Counted from the first letter of the stretch, positions 10,084-19,843 are shown. The stretch is DNA of 45,014 nucleotides from Demequina lutea (GCA_003246255.1 QKAX01000200.1:1-45014), one strand, 5' to 3'. Notes: a model not told the origin generated them from the sequence alone. Numbers and translations are program-made.

Positions 10084-12045
10084 ATGACGTTGACCGACGA
10101 GACCACGGCGCTCGAGCGCGAGGAGCGCCTCACGACGTTGGGCGCGAGCCTGCGTCGCGCGTTGGGCGGCCCGTACGCGCATGAGCGCGCCGAGGCGCGA
10201 TCCGCCTTCCCCTCCGACGACCTGCTGATGGACCCCTCCCTTGACGTAGAGCAGGCGCGCCGCTGGACACTCGAGAGGCTCCGCCACCTCGGCGAGGTGG
10301 GCTTCGGGTCCGCCGGAGTGCCCGAGCACGCGGGCGCGGTCGCGGATCCACTCGCCGCGGTCATGACCTTCGAGACCCTCGCGCATGGTGACCTGTCCGT
10401 GACCATCAAGTCCGGCGTGCAGTTTGGGCTCTTTGGCGGCGCAGTGGCCAACCTTGGCACCGAGTGGCACCACAACGAGTTCCTGCCAGGGATCACGCAG
10501 ATGACGATTCTTGGCGGCTTTGCCATGACCGAGCTGGGTCACGGATCCGACGTGGCCAGCATCGAGACGGAGATCACGTACGACCCCGCCACGGACGAGT
10601 TCGACGTGCACTCCGCCACGCCAGGAGCCACGAAGGCGTACATCGGCAACGCTGCCAAGGACGGCTCGATGGCCGCCGTGTTCGGTCAACTTGTGGTGGA
10701 CGGCAAGCGTCACGGAGTGCACACGATCCTGGTGCCCATCCGCGACGAGCAGGGCCGCGACCTGCCCGGCGTCACCACGGGCGACCAGGGGCACAAGGGT
10801 GGCCTGCTGGGGGTGGACAACGGCACGATCCGCTTTGACCACGTGCGGGTGCCGCGTCGCATGCTGCTCAATAAGTACGGCGGCGTGAACGAGCAGGGTG
10901 TGTACGAGTCGTCGATCGAGGATCCCAACAGGCGCTTCTTCACGATGCTCGGCACCCTGGTCCGCGGGCGCGTCTGCATCTCCGCCGCGGGCGGCATCGG
11001 CGCGCGCAGGGCCCTCAGCATCGCGATGCGCTACGGCCTGTCGAGGCGACAGTTCCCGGCGGCCGGCCGCCCCGAGGGCGTGCTGCTCATGGACTACCTG
11101 GTCCACCAGCGTCGTCTCCTGCCCCGCGTGGCGCGTGCCTACGCGCTGGGCTTCGCACAGAACGAGCTCACGCAGGCGCTCGTGAAGGTGCAGGGCACCG
11201 CCGAACACACCGAGCTGGACCAGCGCGAGCTCGAGACTCGCGCTGCGGGGCTCAAGGCGATGTCCACGTGGTTCGCCAACGAGACCGTGCAGGAGGCGCG
11301 CGAGGCGTGCGGCGGCGCTGGCTACCTCAGCGAGAACCAACTCACCAAGCTGCGTAGCGACATCGACATCTTCGCCACGTTCGAGGGCGACAACACTGTG
11401 CTCATGCAGCTGGTCACCAAGGGCCTGCTCACGCACTACGCGCAGGCATGGAGCGCGCTGGGCCGCTCCGGCGTCGTCCAAGAAACCACCAGGGTGGTGG
11501 GGGAGACGGTGTTGGAGAAGACGGGCGCCGGGCTCGCGCTCGAACGGCTCGCGGCCCAGGTACGGCGCACGCCGGAGGAGACCACTCTCGTTGACCGCGC
11601 GTGGCACGCCCTGATGTTCGAGGAGCGTGCACAGCACTCGCTCGAGTCTTTGGCTCGGCGCATGAGGGCCGCCAAGAAGAGCGGCACAGACGGTTTCGAG
11701 TCCTTCAACCGCCTCGGCCCACACGTGCAGTTTGTGGCGCGGGCGCACATGGAGCAGCTGATCCTGGGCGCGTTCGTGGAGGCGATCGACTGCACCGACG
11801 ACGCCGAGACGCGCGACGTGCTCGAGCGCGTGTGCAGCCTGTACGCGCTGGACTCCATCGCCCGCGACCGCGCGTGGTTCATGGAGCACCACCGCATCAC
11901 GTCGGGCCGCTCCAAGGCCATCGGCGACCAGATCGACGCGCTGTGCAGGGAGCTGCGCCCGCACGCCCTGCCGCTCGTGGAGGGCATGGGGATCCCGGCC
12001 TCGTGGCTCGGGGCGGCCATCGTCAACGACGCCGACGCCGCGTAG
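10084..12045 (+). CDS. acyl-CoA dehydrogenase/oxidase family protein (FadE5-like)
   Basis: About 653 aa from ATG 10084; 'GGFAMTELGHGSDVASIETEITYDPATDEF', 'EACGGAGYLSENQLTKLRSDIDIFATFEGDNTVL'. Confidence 0.93.
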   Translation: MTLTDETTALEREERLTTLGASLRRALGGPYAHERAEARSAFPSDDLLMDPSLDVEQARRWTLERLRHLGEVGFGSAGVPEHAGAVADPLAAVMTFETLAHGDLSVTIKSGVQFGLFGGAVANLGTEWHHNEFLPGITQMTILGGFAMTELGHGSDVASIETEITYDPATDEFDVHSATPGATKAYIGNAAKDGSMAAVFGQLVVDGKRHGVHTILVPIRDEQGRDLPGVTTGDQGHKGGLLGVDNGTIRFDHVRVPRRMLLNKYGGVNEQGVYESSIEDPNRRFFTMLGTLVRGRVCISAAGGIGARRALSIAMRYGLSRRQFPAAGRPEGVLLMDYLVHQRRLLPRVARAYALGFAQNELTQALVKVQGTAEHTELDQRELETRAAGLKAMSTWFANETVQEAREACGGAGYLSENQLTKLRSDIDIFATFEGDNTVLMQLVTKGLLTHYAQAWSALGRSGVVQETTRVVGETVLEKTGAGLALERLAAQVRRTPEETTLVDRAWHALMFEERAQHSLESLARRMRAAKKSGTDGFESFNRLGPHVQFVARAHMEQLILGAFVEAIDCTDDAETRDVLERVCSLYALDSIARDRAWFMEHHRITSGRSKAIGDQIDALCRELRPHALPLVEGMGIPASWLGAAIVNDADAA

Positions 12046-12156
12046 CCCCATCCGCCGCCGCCTCACCCGGCGCGGCCGGTCGTTTCCCGGTGGCTCGCCA
12101 CAGTAGGGTGCAGTCCAGGGAACGGACCGGCCGCGCGCGGCCACGGGAGGGCTCGA

Positions 12157-12750
12157 ATGGCCAAGCTGTACTTCCGCTACGGAGCGATGAACTCCTCCAA
12201 GTCGGCACTGCTGCTGACGGCGGCCTACAACTACGAGGAGCGCGATCAGCGCCCCGTGATCGTCAAGCCTGGTATCGACACCAAGGCCGGTAGTTCGGTG
12301 CAGTCGCGCATCGGCGTGGAGCGTCCGGTGGACGTGCTGCTCGCGGCCGACGCCAACTTCGAGGAGGCGCTCGCCGCTCACGCTCCGCTCGACACGATCG
12401 ACGCCGTCTTTGTGGACGAGGCGCAGTTCCTCACGCCCCAGCAAGTTGACCAAGCCTTCGAGGTGGCCGTCACCAAGGGCATACCCGTGCTCTGTTACGG
12501 CCTCCGCGGCGACTTCATGACACGATCGTTCCCCGGCAGCATGCGGCTCATGGAGATTGCGCACTCGATCGAGGAGCTCAAGACCATTTGCCGATGCGGC
12601 TCCAAGGCGATCTTCAACGCCCGCATCGTGGGCGGCGAGTTCGTCAGCCATGGCGACCAGGTGGCCATCGACGGCCAGCAGGCGAGCTACGAGTCGCTGT
12701 GCGGGCGCTGCTACCTGGCCAAGGTGGGACCGCTCACTCCTCGGGCCTAG
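12157..12750 (+). CDS. tdk: thymidine kinase (type II)
   Basis: P-loop 'YGAMNSSKSALLL', 'IDAVFVDEAQFLTPQQV', 'LCYGLRGDF', zinc ribbon cysteines CRCG...CGRC. Confidence 0.95.
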   Translation: MAKLYFRYGAMNSSKSALLLTAAYNYEERDQRPVIVKPGIDTKAGSSVQSRIGVERPVDVLLAADANFEEALAAHAPLDTIDAVFVDEAQFLTPQQVDQAFEVAVTKGIPVLCYGLRGDFMTRSFPGSMRLMEIAHSIEELKTICRCGSKAIFNARIVGGEFVSHGDQVAIDGQQASYESLCGRCYLAKVGPLTPRA

Positions 12751-13829
12751 CGGCTCGCGGCCGCGCCTGGTGTTCTTGATGCGCGTTGCCTGACCTGGAC
12801 GGGTCGGGAGCGCTGGTGCGGGAAGACAAAGATCCGCTGCACCAGGAACGATGCGGCCCAGAGTGCGCCGTCGGTGACGATTTTCGCCGGCACGAGCGGC
12901 ACGCATAGCCACAGCGCGAGCGACAGCAGCGCGTAGCTCGCCGTCGCTAGCGTCGCAGCGAGGATCACGTACTGCCCGAGCTGCTTGCGCAAGGCGCCCC
13001 GCGATCCGAAGACGACCGAGCGGTTCAGGGCGAAGTTCACGGCTCCGCTCACGAGACGCGCGCCCACCACCCCGATCGCCAGCGAGCCGAACGCGGCGTG
13101 CAACCCGAGGAGCACGCCGAGGTCGATTCCAAACGACACGAGGGAGACTGCCGCGAAGGCCGCGAGCGGGGCCATGACTCTGAGGGAATCCACGACGGGC
13201 CTGAAGTGCGATGACTCGTTGTTGTTGAGGTATACGGTGCTGATGGGGACCTCTCGCATGGGAATCCCAGCTCGGGAGGCGGCGAGCAGCAGTCGCAGCT
13301 CGTATGAGAATCGTTCGCCGTCGACAGTTTGGGCCCAGCGCAGCAGCGACGGCGGGTAGCCCCGGAGCCCGGTTTGGGTGTCGCGGAGCCAGCGCCTGGT
13401 CGCGAGCGCGACGAGGCCCGACGACAGTCGGTTGCCGACGCGGGAGCGGAGAGGGACCTTGCCGTCGAACGCGCGCACGCCGAGGACGACCCCTGGTTCT
13501 TTGCCGGCCTGAGCGGTGACGTCGAGGGCGGCGCCCACGGCGAGGATGTCGTCGGGGCGGTGCTGACCGTCGGAATCGGCACAGACCACCGATTCGCCCG
13601 GTGCATGGCGTTCGATCCACGCGAAGCCCGTGCGCAGTGCCGCAGCCTTGCCCCGGTTGCGCGGGTGATGAAGCACGACGGCGCCAAGGTGGGAGCACGC
13701 CTCGAAGTGCTGGGCATGGTTGTCGCCGGAGCCGTCGTCGACGATCAGCACCGGGACATCGGCCGGGAGCGCCGCGACGAGTTCGACCAGGCGTTCGGTG
13801 GGCTCGTACGACGGGATCAGAATCCACAT
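12747..13829 (-). CDS. bifunctional GT2 glycosyltransferase / GtrA-like membrane protein
   Basis: N-terminal GT2 'ILIPSYEPTERL...VLIVDDGSGDNHAQHF...CADSDGQHRPDDI'; C-terminal GtrA-like four-TM region 'FGIDLGVLLGLHAAFGSLAIGVVGARLVSGAVNFALNRSVVFGS'. Confidence 0.9.
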   Translation of the reverse strand: MWILIPSYEPTERLVELVAALPADVPVLIVDDGSGDNHAQHFEACSHLGAVVLHHPRNRGKAAALRTGFAWIERHAPGESVVCADSDGQHRPDDILAVGAALDVTAQAGKEPGVVLGVRAFDGKVPLRSRVGNRLSSGLVALATRRWLRDTQTGLRGYPPSLLRWAQTVDGERFSYELRLLLAASRAGIPMREVPISTVYLNNNESSHFRPVVDSLRVMAPLAAFAAVSLVSFGIDLGVLLGLHAAFGSLAIGVVGARLVSGAVNFALNRSVVFGSRGALRKQLGQYVILAATLATASYALLSLALWLCVPLVPAKIVTDGALWAASFLVQRIFVFPHQRSRPVQVRQRASRTPGAAASR

Positions 13830-13830
13830 G

Positions 13831-14811
13831 TCACGCCACCCACAGAATGTCGGACGTGGCTCGCTCTTGGCCCCTGCCCAGCGGATCGTTCACCGGGTCG
13901 CCCTCGTAGATCATCGTGCTGGAGCCGCCGCCGTCAAGGTTGTACGCCTCCGTGGCGCCCAGGCTCTGCATGAGGTCCGCGAGCTCTGGGAGGGTCACGC
14001 CGGCGCTCTCGCTCGATCTTCCGTCGACCACCACGAGGATGTAGTGGTTGGCGGAGATCATGCCGATCGCGGTCCGCGGCTGGTTGCCCTGGATGGAGTG
14101 ATTGCCCACGTTGGTGTCGACTTCGACGTTCTCGACGCCGTCCACGATCTCGCCGTTGTCGACGAGCGCGGGGCCGAAGGAGAGGGTGAGCCAGGCGCCG
14201 TCGTCGAAGAGTTCCTGGGCGGACGTGGACGTCTCGTCGTAGATGTCCATCGTGCCGTCCTCATAGATGACGGCGCCCACTCGAGCTCCCTCGTCTCGGT
14301 AGATCACGCCATTGCGAATCTCGATGCCCGTGCTGCGGAATCCGTAGTAGTCGCCGTTGATCGCGAGCGACGCTCCCACCTCGTCCGCGATCTCGGAGGG
14401 GAGTTGCGTGATGTTGGTGCCGTAGGCGTCGTCGGCGAACGCGGACCTCAGCTGCGTGATGTCGTTCAGCACGATGTCGGCCACGTAGTAGGTGGCCTCA
14501 TCGTCGCCGGATCCGTATGTGCCACTCGTGAGGGTGATGGTGGCGCCGTCCTCGGAGGTGCCGGCCTCATCGTCGGCTGTCGTAGCGTCATCGTCGGTGG
14601 TGGCGACGTCGGCGGCCGCGGCCGCGGCGACCTGCTGCTCGTGAGCGGAAGCGTTGGCGATCTCGACGTGGTCGATGACGAAGCGATTCAGCGCCCAAGC
14701 GACGGCTCCCGCGATCGCGAGAAGAAGTACAGCCGAGAAAGCCACGGCGCGTCGAACGTGGCGTGCGGCGGGGCTGGTGCCAGAAGTGCTCATGTCGACG
14801 ACGCTATGCAC
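13831..14811 (-). CDS. phosphodiester glycosidase (NAGPA-domain) family protein
   Basis: Signal-anchor N-terminus; C-terminal 'PRTAIGMISANHYILVVVDGRSSESAGVTLPELADLMQSLGATEAYNLDGGGSSTMIYEGDPVN' typical of NAGPA/DUF2233 proteins. Confidence 0.85.
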   Translation of the reverse strand: MHSVVDMSTSGTSPAARHVRRAVAFSAVLLLAIAGAVAWALNRFVIDHVEIANASAHEQQVAAAAAADVATTDDDATTADDEAGTSEDGATITLTSGTYGSGDDEATYYVADIVLNDITQLRSAFADDAYGTNITQLPSEIADEVGASLAINGDYYGFRSTGIEIRNGVIYRDEGARVGAVIYEDGTMDIYDETSTSAQELFDDGAWLTLSFGPALVDNGEIVDGVENVEVDTNVGNHSIQGNQPRTAIGMISANHYILVVVDGRSSESAGVTLPELADLMQSLGATEAYNLDGGGSSTMIYEGDPVNDPLGRGQERATSDILWVA

Positions 14812-15081
14812 GGCGATTGAGGCGGCCCGCAGGATTCCCTGACAACCACATAAGGCTCACGGTTCGGCGGTTGAACACCTTGGGAGGTATCGAGTGCGAT
14901 GGGCCGCACGCCGTGCTCGTGGTGGGCGCGGTGTTTGTGGCGGTGGGAGTGTGTGACGCGCGCCTGGTGGCGCCGCTCTTCGGTAAGCCCCTGCAGGGCA
15001 CGAGGGTGCGCGCGGGCCGCTAGTCCCGAAGGGTCCCTGGCCAAGGGTCCCGTCTTGGGCGCTCCGCGGATGCGTCACAAT

Positions 15082-16284
15082 ATGGGGGTGACAGAGCCCG
15101 TCCTCTTGGTGATCGTCGTCGCGACTGCACTTGCCTTTGACTTCACAAACGGTTTTCACGACACCGGGAACGCGATGGCCACGTCCATCGCTACTCGTGC
15201 GCTCAAGCCCAAGCAGGCTGTCATCCTCTCAGCTGTCCTGAACGCCGCCGGCGCCTTCCTCTCTCTGACGGTGGCGGCGACCATCGCCAAGGGCATCGTG
15301 GATGCCGGGGTGGTGACGCTGCCGGTGGTGCTTGCGGGTCTGGTGGGCGGCATCGTCTGGAACCTTGTCACGTGGCTGCTGGGCATTCCGTCGAGTTCGT
15401 CGCATGCGCTCGTGGGGGGCGTCGTGGGTGCCGTCCTAGCCGCCGCGGGCACCTCCGGTGTGCTGTGGACCGGCCTCGTGTCCAAGGTGCTGCTGCCGGC
15501 CCTCATCGCCCCCGTCGTCGCCATCGGCGTTGCGGCGGTTGCGACGCGCCTCGTCACGATGATCACCAAGGATGTACCGCAGGTCCAGAATGACCGCCTC
15601 TTCAGGTGGGGTCAGATCGGCTCGGCCTCCCTGGTCTCCCTTGCGCACGGCACCAACGATGCGCAGAAGTCGATGGGCATCATTCTGCTGGCGCTGATCG
15701 CCGCGGGCGCGGTGCCCTCCGATGCCTCGGTGCCGCTGTGGGTCATCATCGCGTGCGCCGCTGCGATGGCCCTGGGCACGTATACGGGCGGATGGCGCGT
15801 GATCCGCACGCTGGGCAAGGGTCTCGTCGAGCTCGAGTCGCGCCAGGGCATGGCGGCCGAGACCTCGTCCGCCGCCGTGATCATGTTGTCCAGCCACTTC
15901 GGCTACTCGCTGTCGACGACGCATGTAGCCACGGGCTCGATCCTGGGCTCAGGCGTGGGACTGCGAGGCGCGTCTGTGCGCTGGGGAGTGGCCGGACGTA
16001 TGGCCCTCGCCTGGCTCGTGACGGTACCCGCGGCCGCCGCGGTGGGCGCGGCATGCTTTGGTGTCGATGCGGCACTCGGCGCGTGGGGAGTGGTGGGGCT
16101 GTTGCTGGTGGCATGCATTGGCATCGTGTACCGCGCCAGCAAGCGCCCCGTGCACGCTGGCAATGTCAATGAGCCGTGGGGGGCCGACGAGGTGGTGGCC
16201 GGCTCCGTGGTGGAGCACGACCCGTCCCTGCTCGCCGTAGGGCCTCAGGGATCCTCCGCGCACGTCGATGAGGACGGGCGGTAG
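15082..16284 (+). CDS. inorganic phosphate transporter, PiT family (start 15070 or 15082)
   Basis: 'FDFTNGFHDTGNAMATSIATRALKPKQAV', 'SLAHGTNDAQKSMGII', 'TSSAAVIMLSSHFGYSLSTTHVATGSILGSGVG'. Confidence 0.93.
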   Translation: MGVTEPVLLVIVVATALAFDFTNGFHDTGNAMATSIATRALKPKQAVILSAVLNAAGAFLSLTVAATIAKGIVDAGVVTLPVVLAGLVGGIVWNLVTWLLGIPSSSSHALVGGVVGAVLAAAGTSGVLWTGLVSKVLLPALIAPVVAIGVAAVATRLVTMITKDVPQVQNDRLFRWGQIGSASLVSLAHGTNDAQKSMGIILLALIAAGAVPSDASVPLWVIIACAAAMALGTYTGGWRVIRTLGKGLVELESRQGMAAETSSAAVIMLSSHFGYSLSTTHVATGSILGSGVGLRGASVRWGVAGRMALAWLVTVPAAAAVGAACFGVDAALGAWGVVGLLLVACIGIVYRASKRPVHAGNVNEPWGADEVVAGSVVEHDPSLLAVGPQGSSAHVDEDGR

Positions 16285-16287
16285 CGC

Positions 16288-16524
16288 ATGTCGAACTACG
16301 TCGAATGGGATGCTCTCGGCCAGGTGATCCTTGTGGGTCTCGTGGTAGGCGCGGGGCTGCCGGCGCTGTTTGCGGTGGGGGTGCGCATGGTTGCCTCACC
16401 GGACGCGCGCGACGAGCGCGGCGAACTGCCGATGTGGCGCAAGGCCTCGGCTGGCGCGGCGTTCGGCGCGGTCGCCCTCGCGATTGTGGCGGCGGTGGCG
16501 GCCATCGCCGCGGGGGGTCACTAG
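16288..16524 (+). CDS. small two-TM membrane protein, conserved-hypothetical-like, next to pit
   Basis: 78 aa, starts 3 nt after the pit stop codon; hydrophobic segments at both ends. Confidence 0.7.
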   Translation: MSNYVEWDALGQVILVGLVVGAGLPALFAVGVRMVASPDARDERGELPMWRKASAGAAFGAVALAIVAAVAAIAAGGH

Positions 16525-16534
16525 CCGCGCAAGA

Positions 16535-17167
16535 TCATTGCTGGCGGGGAGTGGCGCTAATGCCGGGCGCGACGATCGCGATCAGGGTGTCGACCAACTC
16601 CCTGCTCAGCGGTGCGCCCGTGAAGAACGCGCGCTCGTAGATGGGCGCGAAGATCGTGTCGATGACGGCATCGACGTCGATGTCCTCGCGTAGCTCCCCG
16701 TTGGCGATTCCCTCTCGCACGATCCGCGCGGCGACCCTCCTACGAGGGCCGAGCCAGGTCTTGCTGAATCGCGAGCGCGTCTCGGCGTCGGCCGCTGCGC
16801 CGCTAGCGAGGAGCCGCACGGGGCCTTCAGTTGCGGGGTCGGTCATGATGCCCACGAGGTCGATCAGTTGATCGTGGAGGCGCTCGAGCGCGGTTCCCTC
16901 GGCGTGCAGGAGTGACCACTCGGTGCGCTCCATCAGTGCCTCGAGCACCATGTCGTAAGGACCGTCCCACCACTTGTACAACGTGGTGCGGCTCACCCCG
17001 GCGAGGTTGGCGATCTGCTCGAGAGTCACGCGTGCCGGGTCCTCAGCCGCGATCTCGAGGGCCGCGGCGAGGATGCGCTCGCGCCGGGCGTCGTCCCGAG
17101 GGCGACCTGGGTTGCGCTTGCCGGTCTCGATCGAGTCCGCACCGAGGTCGGGGGAATATGTGGACAC
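16535..17167 (-). CDS. TetR/AcrR family transcriptional regulator
   Basis: 'REILAAALEIAAEDPARVTLEQIANLAGVSRTTLYKWWDGPYDMVLEALMER'-type HTH (translated from the ORF track), divergent from the PoxB-like gene. Confidence 0.93.
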   Translation of the reverse strand: MSTYSPDLGADSIETGKRNPGRPRDDARRERILAAALEIAAEDPARVTLEQIANLAGVSRTTLYKWWDGPYDMVLEALMERTEWSLLHAEGTALERLHDQLIDLVGIMTDPATEGPVRLLASGAAADAETRSRFSKTWLGPRRRVAARIVREGIANGELREDIDVDAVIDTIFAPIYERAFFTGAPLSRELVDTLIAIVAPGISATPRQQ

Positions 17168-17243
17168 GTCGTACAGTTTACATGACGGGCGCAGGCCGCG
17201 CCACGCATCGCTGTGATCGATTCATCGTATGTCCGGAGGAGCC

Positions 17244-18998
17244 ATGTCCACACGCGTCGCCACCATGTTCGTCGAGACCCTCGTGAACGCGGGGGTGACC
17301 CGAGTGTGGGGGCTGCCGGGCGACTCCCTCAACGCCCTGGGAGAGGCGATGCGAACGGACGGGCGGCTCGAATGGATGCACGTGCGGCACGAGGAGGTAG
17401 CCGCGTTCGCTGCTGGCGCCGACGCCGCGGTCACCGACGGGCTTGCGGTGGCCGTCGGCTCGTGTGGACCGGGCAACCTGCACTTCATCAATGGCCTCTA
17501 CGACGCACACAGAAACCGCACACCGGTTCTCGCGATCGCCTCGCACATCCCGCTCGACCAGATCGGCTCCGGCTACTTCCAGGAGACACACCCCGAAGAG
17601 TTGTTCCGCGAGTGCTCCGTCTACTCCGAACTCATCTCTGACGCCTCACAGGCGCCGTGGGTGCTTGAGAACGCGATGCGCGCCGCGGTCGAGAACAACG
17701 ACGTCGCGGTGGTTGTTGTCCCGGGCGACGTGTTCTTCCAGGACGCGCCAGCGCGCAGGGCTTCCGCGCCGATCGTTGCGAGCAAGCCCGTCATTGTGCC
17801 CTCACAGGACGAGCTTCGCCGTGCCGTCTCGCTGCTTGACGGAGCGAAGGCAGTCACGATCCTTGCTGGTGCCGGTGCAGCCGGCGCGCATGACGAGGTA
17901 GTCGCGCTCGCCGAGCGGCTCAAGGCTCCCGTGGTGCACGCGCTGCGAGGCAAGGAGCACCTGGAGTACGACAACCCCTACGACGTGGGCATGACCGGCC
18001 TGATCGGATTCGCGTCGGGCTACCGGGCGATGGAAAAGGCGGACGCCCTGTTGATTCTTGGCTCCGACTTTCCCTACCGGCAGTTCTACCCCGCGAACGC
18101 GACGATCATTCAGGTGGACGTCAGGGGATCCCAACTGGGTCGAAGGACGCCGCTGGACCTAGGCCTCGTGGGAGACGTCGCGGCGACGGCGTCGGCGCTG
18201 GTGCCGCTGCTCGCCGACGGCCGATCCGACCGCCACCTCAAGGACGCGCTGAAGCACTACCGCGAGACACGCAAGGATCTCGACGATCTCGCCACAAATG
18301 ACGGCAAGAGCCCCATTCACCCCCAGTACCTCACCGCCCTCGTGTCGCGCCACGCCGACGATGACGCGGTCTTCACGGCCGACGTGGGCAGCCCCACGGT
18401 GTGGGCCGCCCGGTACCTCGCCATGACACCGCAGCGCAGGCTGCTCGGATCGTTCAATCATGGGTCGATGGCGAACGCGATGCCGCAGGCCCTGGGTGCG
18501 CAGGCGCAGGACCGCGATCGGCAGGTGGTTTCACTGTCGGGAGATGGCGGCATTGCGATGCTCTTGGGCGACCTCATTACCGCCAAGCAGAACAAGCTCC
18601 CCATCAAAGTGGTGGTCTACAACAACTCATCGCTCAACTTTGTCGAGCTCGAGATGAAGGCTGCGGGGTTGCCCACCTACGCAACGGATCTCGAGAACCC
18701 CGATTTCGCTGCCGTGGCCAACGCGATGGGGATCACGGGCATTCGTGTCGAGGATCCCTCGCAGCTCGAGGATGCCGTCAAGCGACTGCTCGCAACTGAC
18801 GGCCCCGCGTTGCTGGACGTGGTGACTGCCCGCGAGGAGCTCACCCTGCCTCCCACCATCGAGTTTGCGCAGGCAAAGGGATTCGCGCTGTGGGCGCTCA
18901 AGACTGTGATGTCGGGCAGGGGAGACGAGTTGATCGACCTCGCCGACACCAATCTGTGGCGTCGCCTGCGCGACAAGAAGCGGGTGACTGCGCGCTAA
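17244..18998 (+). CDS. thiamine pyrophosphate-dependent enzyme, PoxB-like pyruvate dehydrogenase/oxidase
   Basis: 'VWGLPGDSLNALGEAMR', 'VRHEEVAAFAAGADA', TPP motif 'SLSGDGGIAMLLGDLITAKQNKLPIKVVVYNN'; GGAGGA RBS before ATG 17244. Confidence 0.9.
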   Translation: MSTRVATMFVETLVNAGVTRVWGLPGDSLNALGEAMRTDGRLEWMHVRHEEVAAFAAGADAAVTDGLAVAVGSCGPGNLHFINGLYDAHRNRTPVLAIASHIPLDQIGSGYFQETHPEELFRECSVYSELISDASQAPWVLENAMRAAVENNDVAVVVVPGDVFFQDAPARRASAPIVASKPVIVPSQDELRRAVSLLDGAKAVTILAGAGAAGAHDEVVALAERLKAPVVHALRGKEHLEYDNPYDVGMTGLIGFASGYRAMEKADALLILGSDFPYRQFYPANATIIQVDVRGSQLGRRTPLDLGLVGDVAATASALVPLLADGRSDRHLKDALKHYRETRKDLDDLATNDGKSPIHPQYLTALVSRHADDDAVFTADVGSPTVWAARYLAMTPQRRLLGSFNHGSMANAMPQALGAQAQDRDRQVVSLSGDGGIAMLLGDLITAKQNKLPIKVVVYNNSSLNFVELEMKAAGLPTYATDLENPDFAAVANAMGITGIRVEDPSQLEDAVKRLLATDGPALLDVVTAREELTLPPTIEFAQAKGFALWALKTVMSGRGDELIDLADTNLWRRLRDKKRVTAR

Positions 18999-19843
18999 CT
19001 GTGCGCGCGGCCGAGCCGGCGCTTCGCGGCTCCCGCCACCTCGGAGTGTGGGAACTCGGTAAAGATCTCCACCGCCTCATCCGGCACGTGGGGATTCACG
19101 AGGAGTGCGGCGAGCACCGTGGGGTGGCGTTCGTCGTTCATCGCACGCAGGAGCGCGTGGGCAGGCGTCGACTCATTCTGCGCCGCCCACCACCTGACGT
19201 CGGGGTCGGCGTCGGCCGTGAGCTCGGCGAGCACGGCGGGGTCGGTGGCCGTGTCGGACGCTTGGCGCAGGCGCGTGACACCCTCGGAGCCCTTGGCGAT
19301 GTCACCCGCGACGTTCTGCAGAGCCGCCGCGAGTTCATGTGAGCTGGCGTTCGCGTACTGCTCAGACACCTCGCGCACGTACTCCGAGAGCTCGTTCGCC
19401 TCGTTCTGGCGCGCGACGATCTCGAGAATGGTCTTGCCCTCGGGGTCGGCGATCTCCTGTCGGATGACGAGCGACAGGCGACGAAGGGTCTCGGCGACGT
19501 TGAGCGCGGGGTGGTGAGGATCGCCGTCGGCCTCGACGCGGAACTCGCCCTCCGCCCGGCCGATGATGGCGAGGGCCTGCGCGGCCGCCTCGGCGCGCCC
19601 GTTCTGGTGGGCCTCGGCCAGGCCGACATCTTCGCGCGGCTGCGGATCGGACGTCTCGAGCATCATGTTGAGGGCAAGCACCTTGCGAGCCGCCACGATC
19701 GTCTCGCACGCCCCGCCGGCGTCGCACACGGAGCACTTGTGGTGCTGCGTGGTGTGGAGCGCGTCGGCCACGATGGCATTGCGCCGAGCCGAGGGAGAGC
19801 CGCCCTGAAGGGGCGACGCGTAATGCGGATCAATCTCGGCCAT
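18995..19843 (-). CDS. HEAT-like/variant leucine-rich repeat hypothetical protein with an N-terminal Cys cluster
   Basis: 282 aa; C-terminal repeats 'DPAVLAELTADADPDVRWWAAQNESTPAHALLRAMNDERHPTVLAALLVNPHVPDEA'; N-terminal 'HHKCSVCDAGGAC'. Confidence 0.7.
   Translation of the reverse strand: MAEIDPHYASPLQGGSPSARRNAIVADALHTTQHHKCSVCDAGGACETIVAARKVLALNMMLETSDPQPREDVGLAEAHQNGRAEAAAQALAIIGRAEGEFRVEADGDPHHPALNVAETLRRLSLVIRQEIADPEGKTILEIVARQNEANELSEYVREVSEQYANASSHELAAALQNVAGDIAKGSEGVTRLRQASDTATDPAVLAELTADADPDVRWWAAQNESTPAHALLRAMNDERHPTVLAALLVNPHVPDEAVEIFTEFPHSEVAGAAKRRLGRAHS

Noticed and set aside
8064-10526. 820-aa extended minus ORF over the thiolase
   Set aside because: Only the part from 9332 downstream matches thiolase; the N-terminal extension is antisense to tetR and acyl-CoA dehydrogenase.
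10000-13827. 1275-aa minus-strand ORF
   Set aside because: Shadow ORF typical of high-GC DNA; antisense to clear TetR, FadE and Tdk genes, and its sequence is low-complexity R/H/G-rich without domain motifs.
14763-15023. Possible small protein ending '...VLVVGAVFVAVGVCDARLVAPLFGKPLQGTRVRAGR'
   Set aside because: Protein-like tail, but no convincing start codon or RBS; cannot separate a remnant from chance.
15029-15051. Direct repeat AAGGGTCCC x2 (14-bp offset) upstream of pit
   Set aside because: Short GC-rich repeat; does not match a regulator motif I can name, including DosR (lacks GGGAC-N4-GTCCC).
17168-17228. Imperfect dyad GTCGTACAGTTTACATGAC between tetR and the PoxB-like gene
   Set aside because: Too many mismatches to assert an operator from sequence alone.
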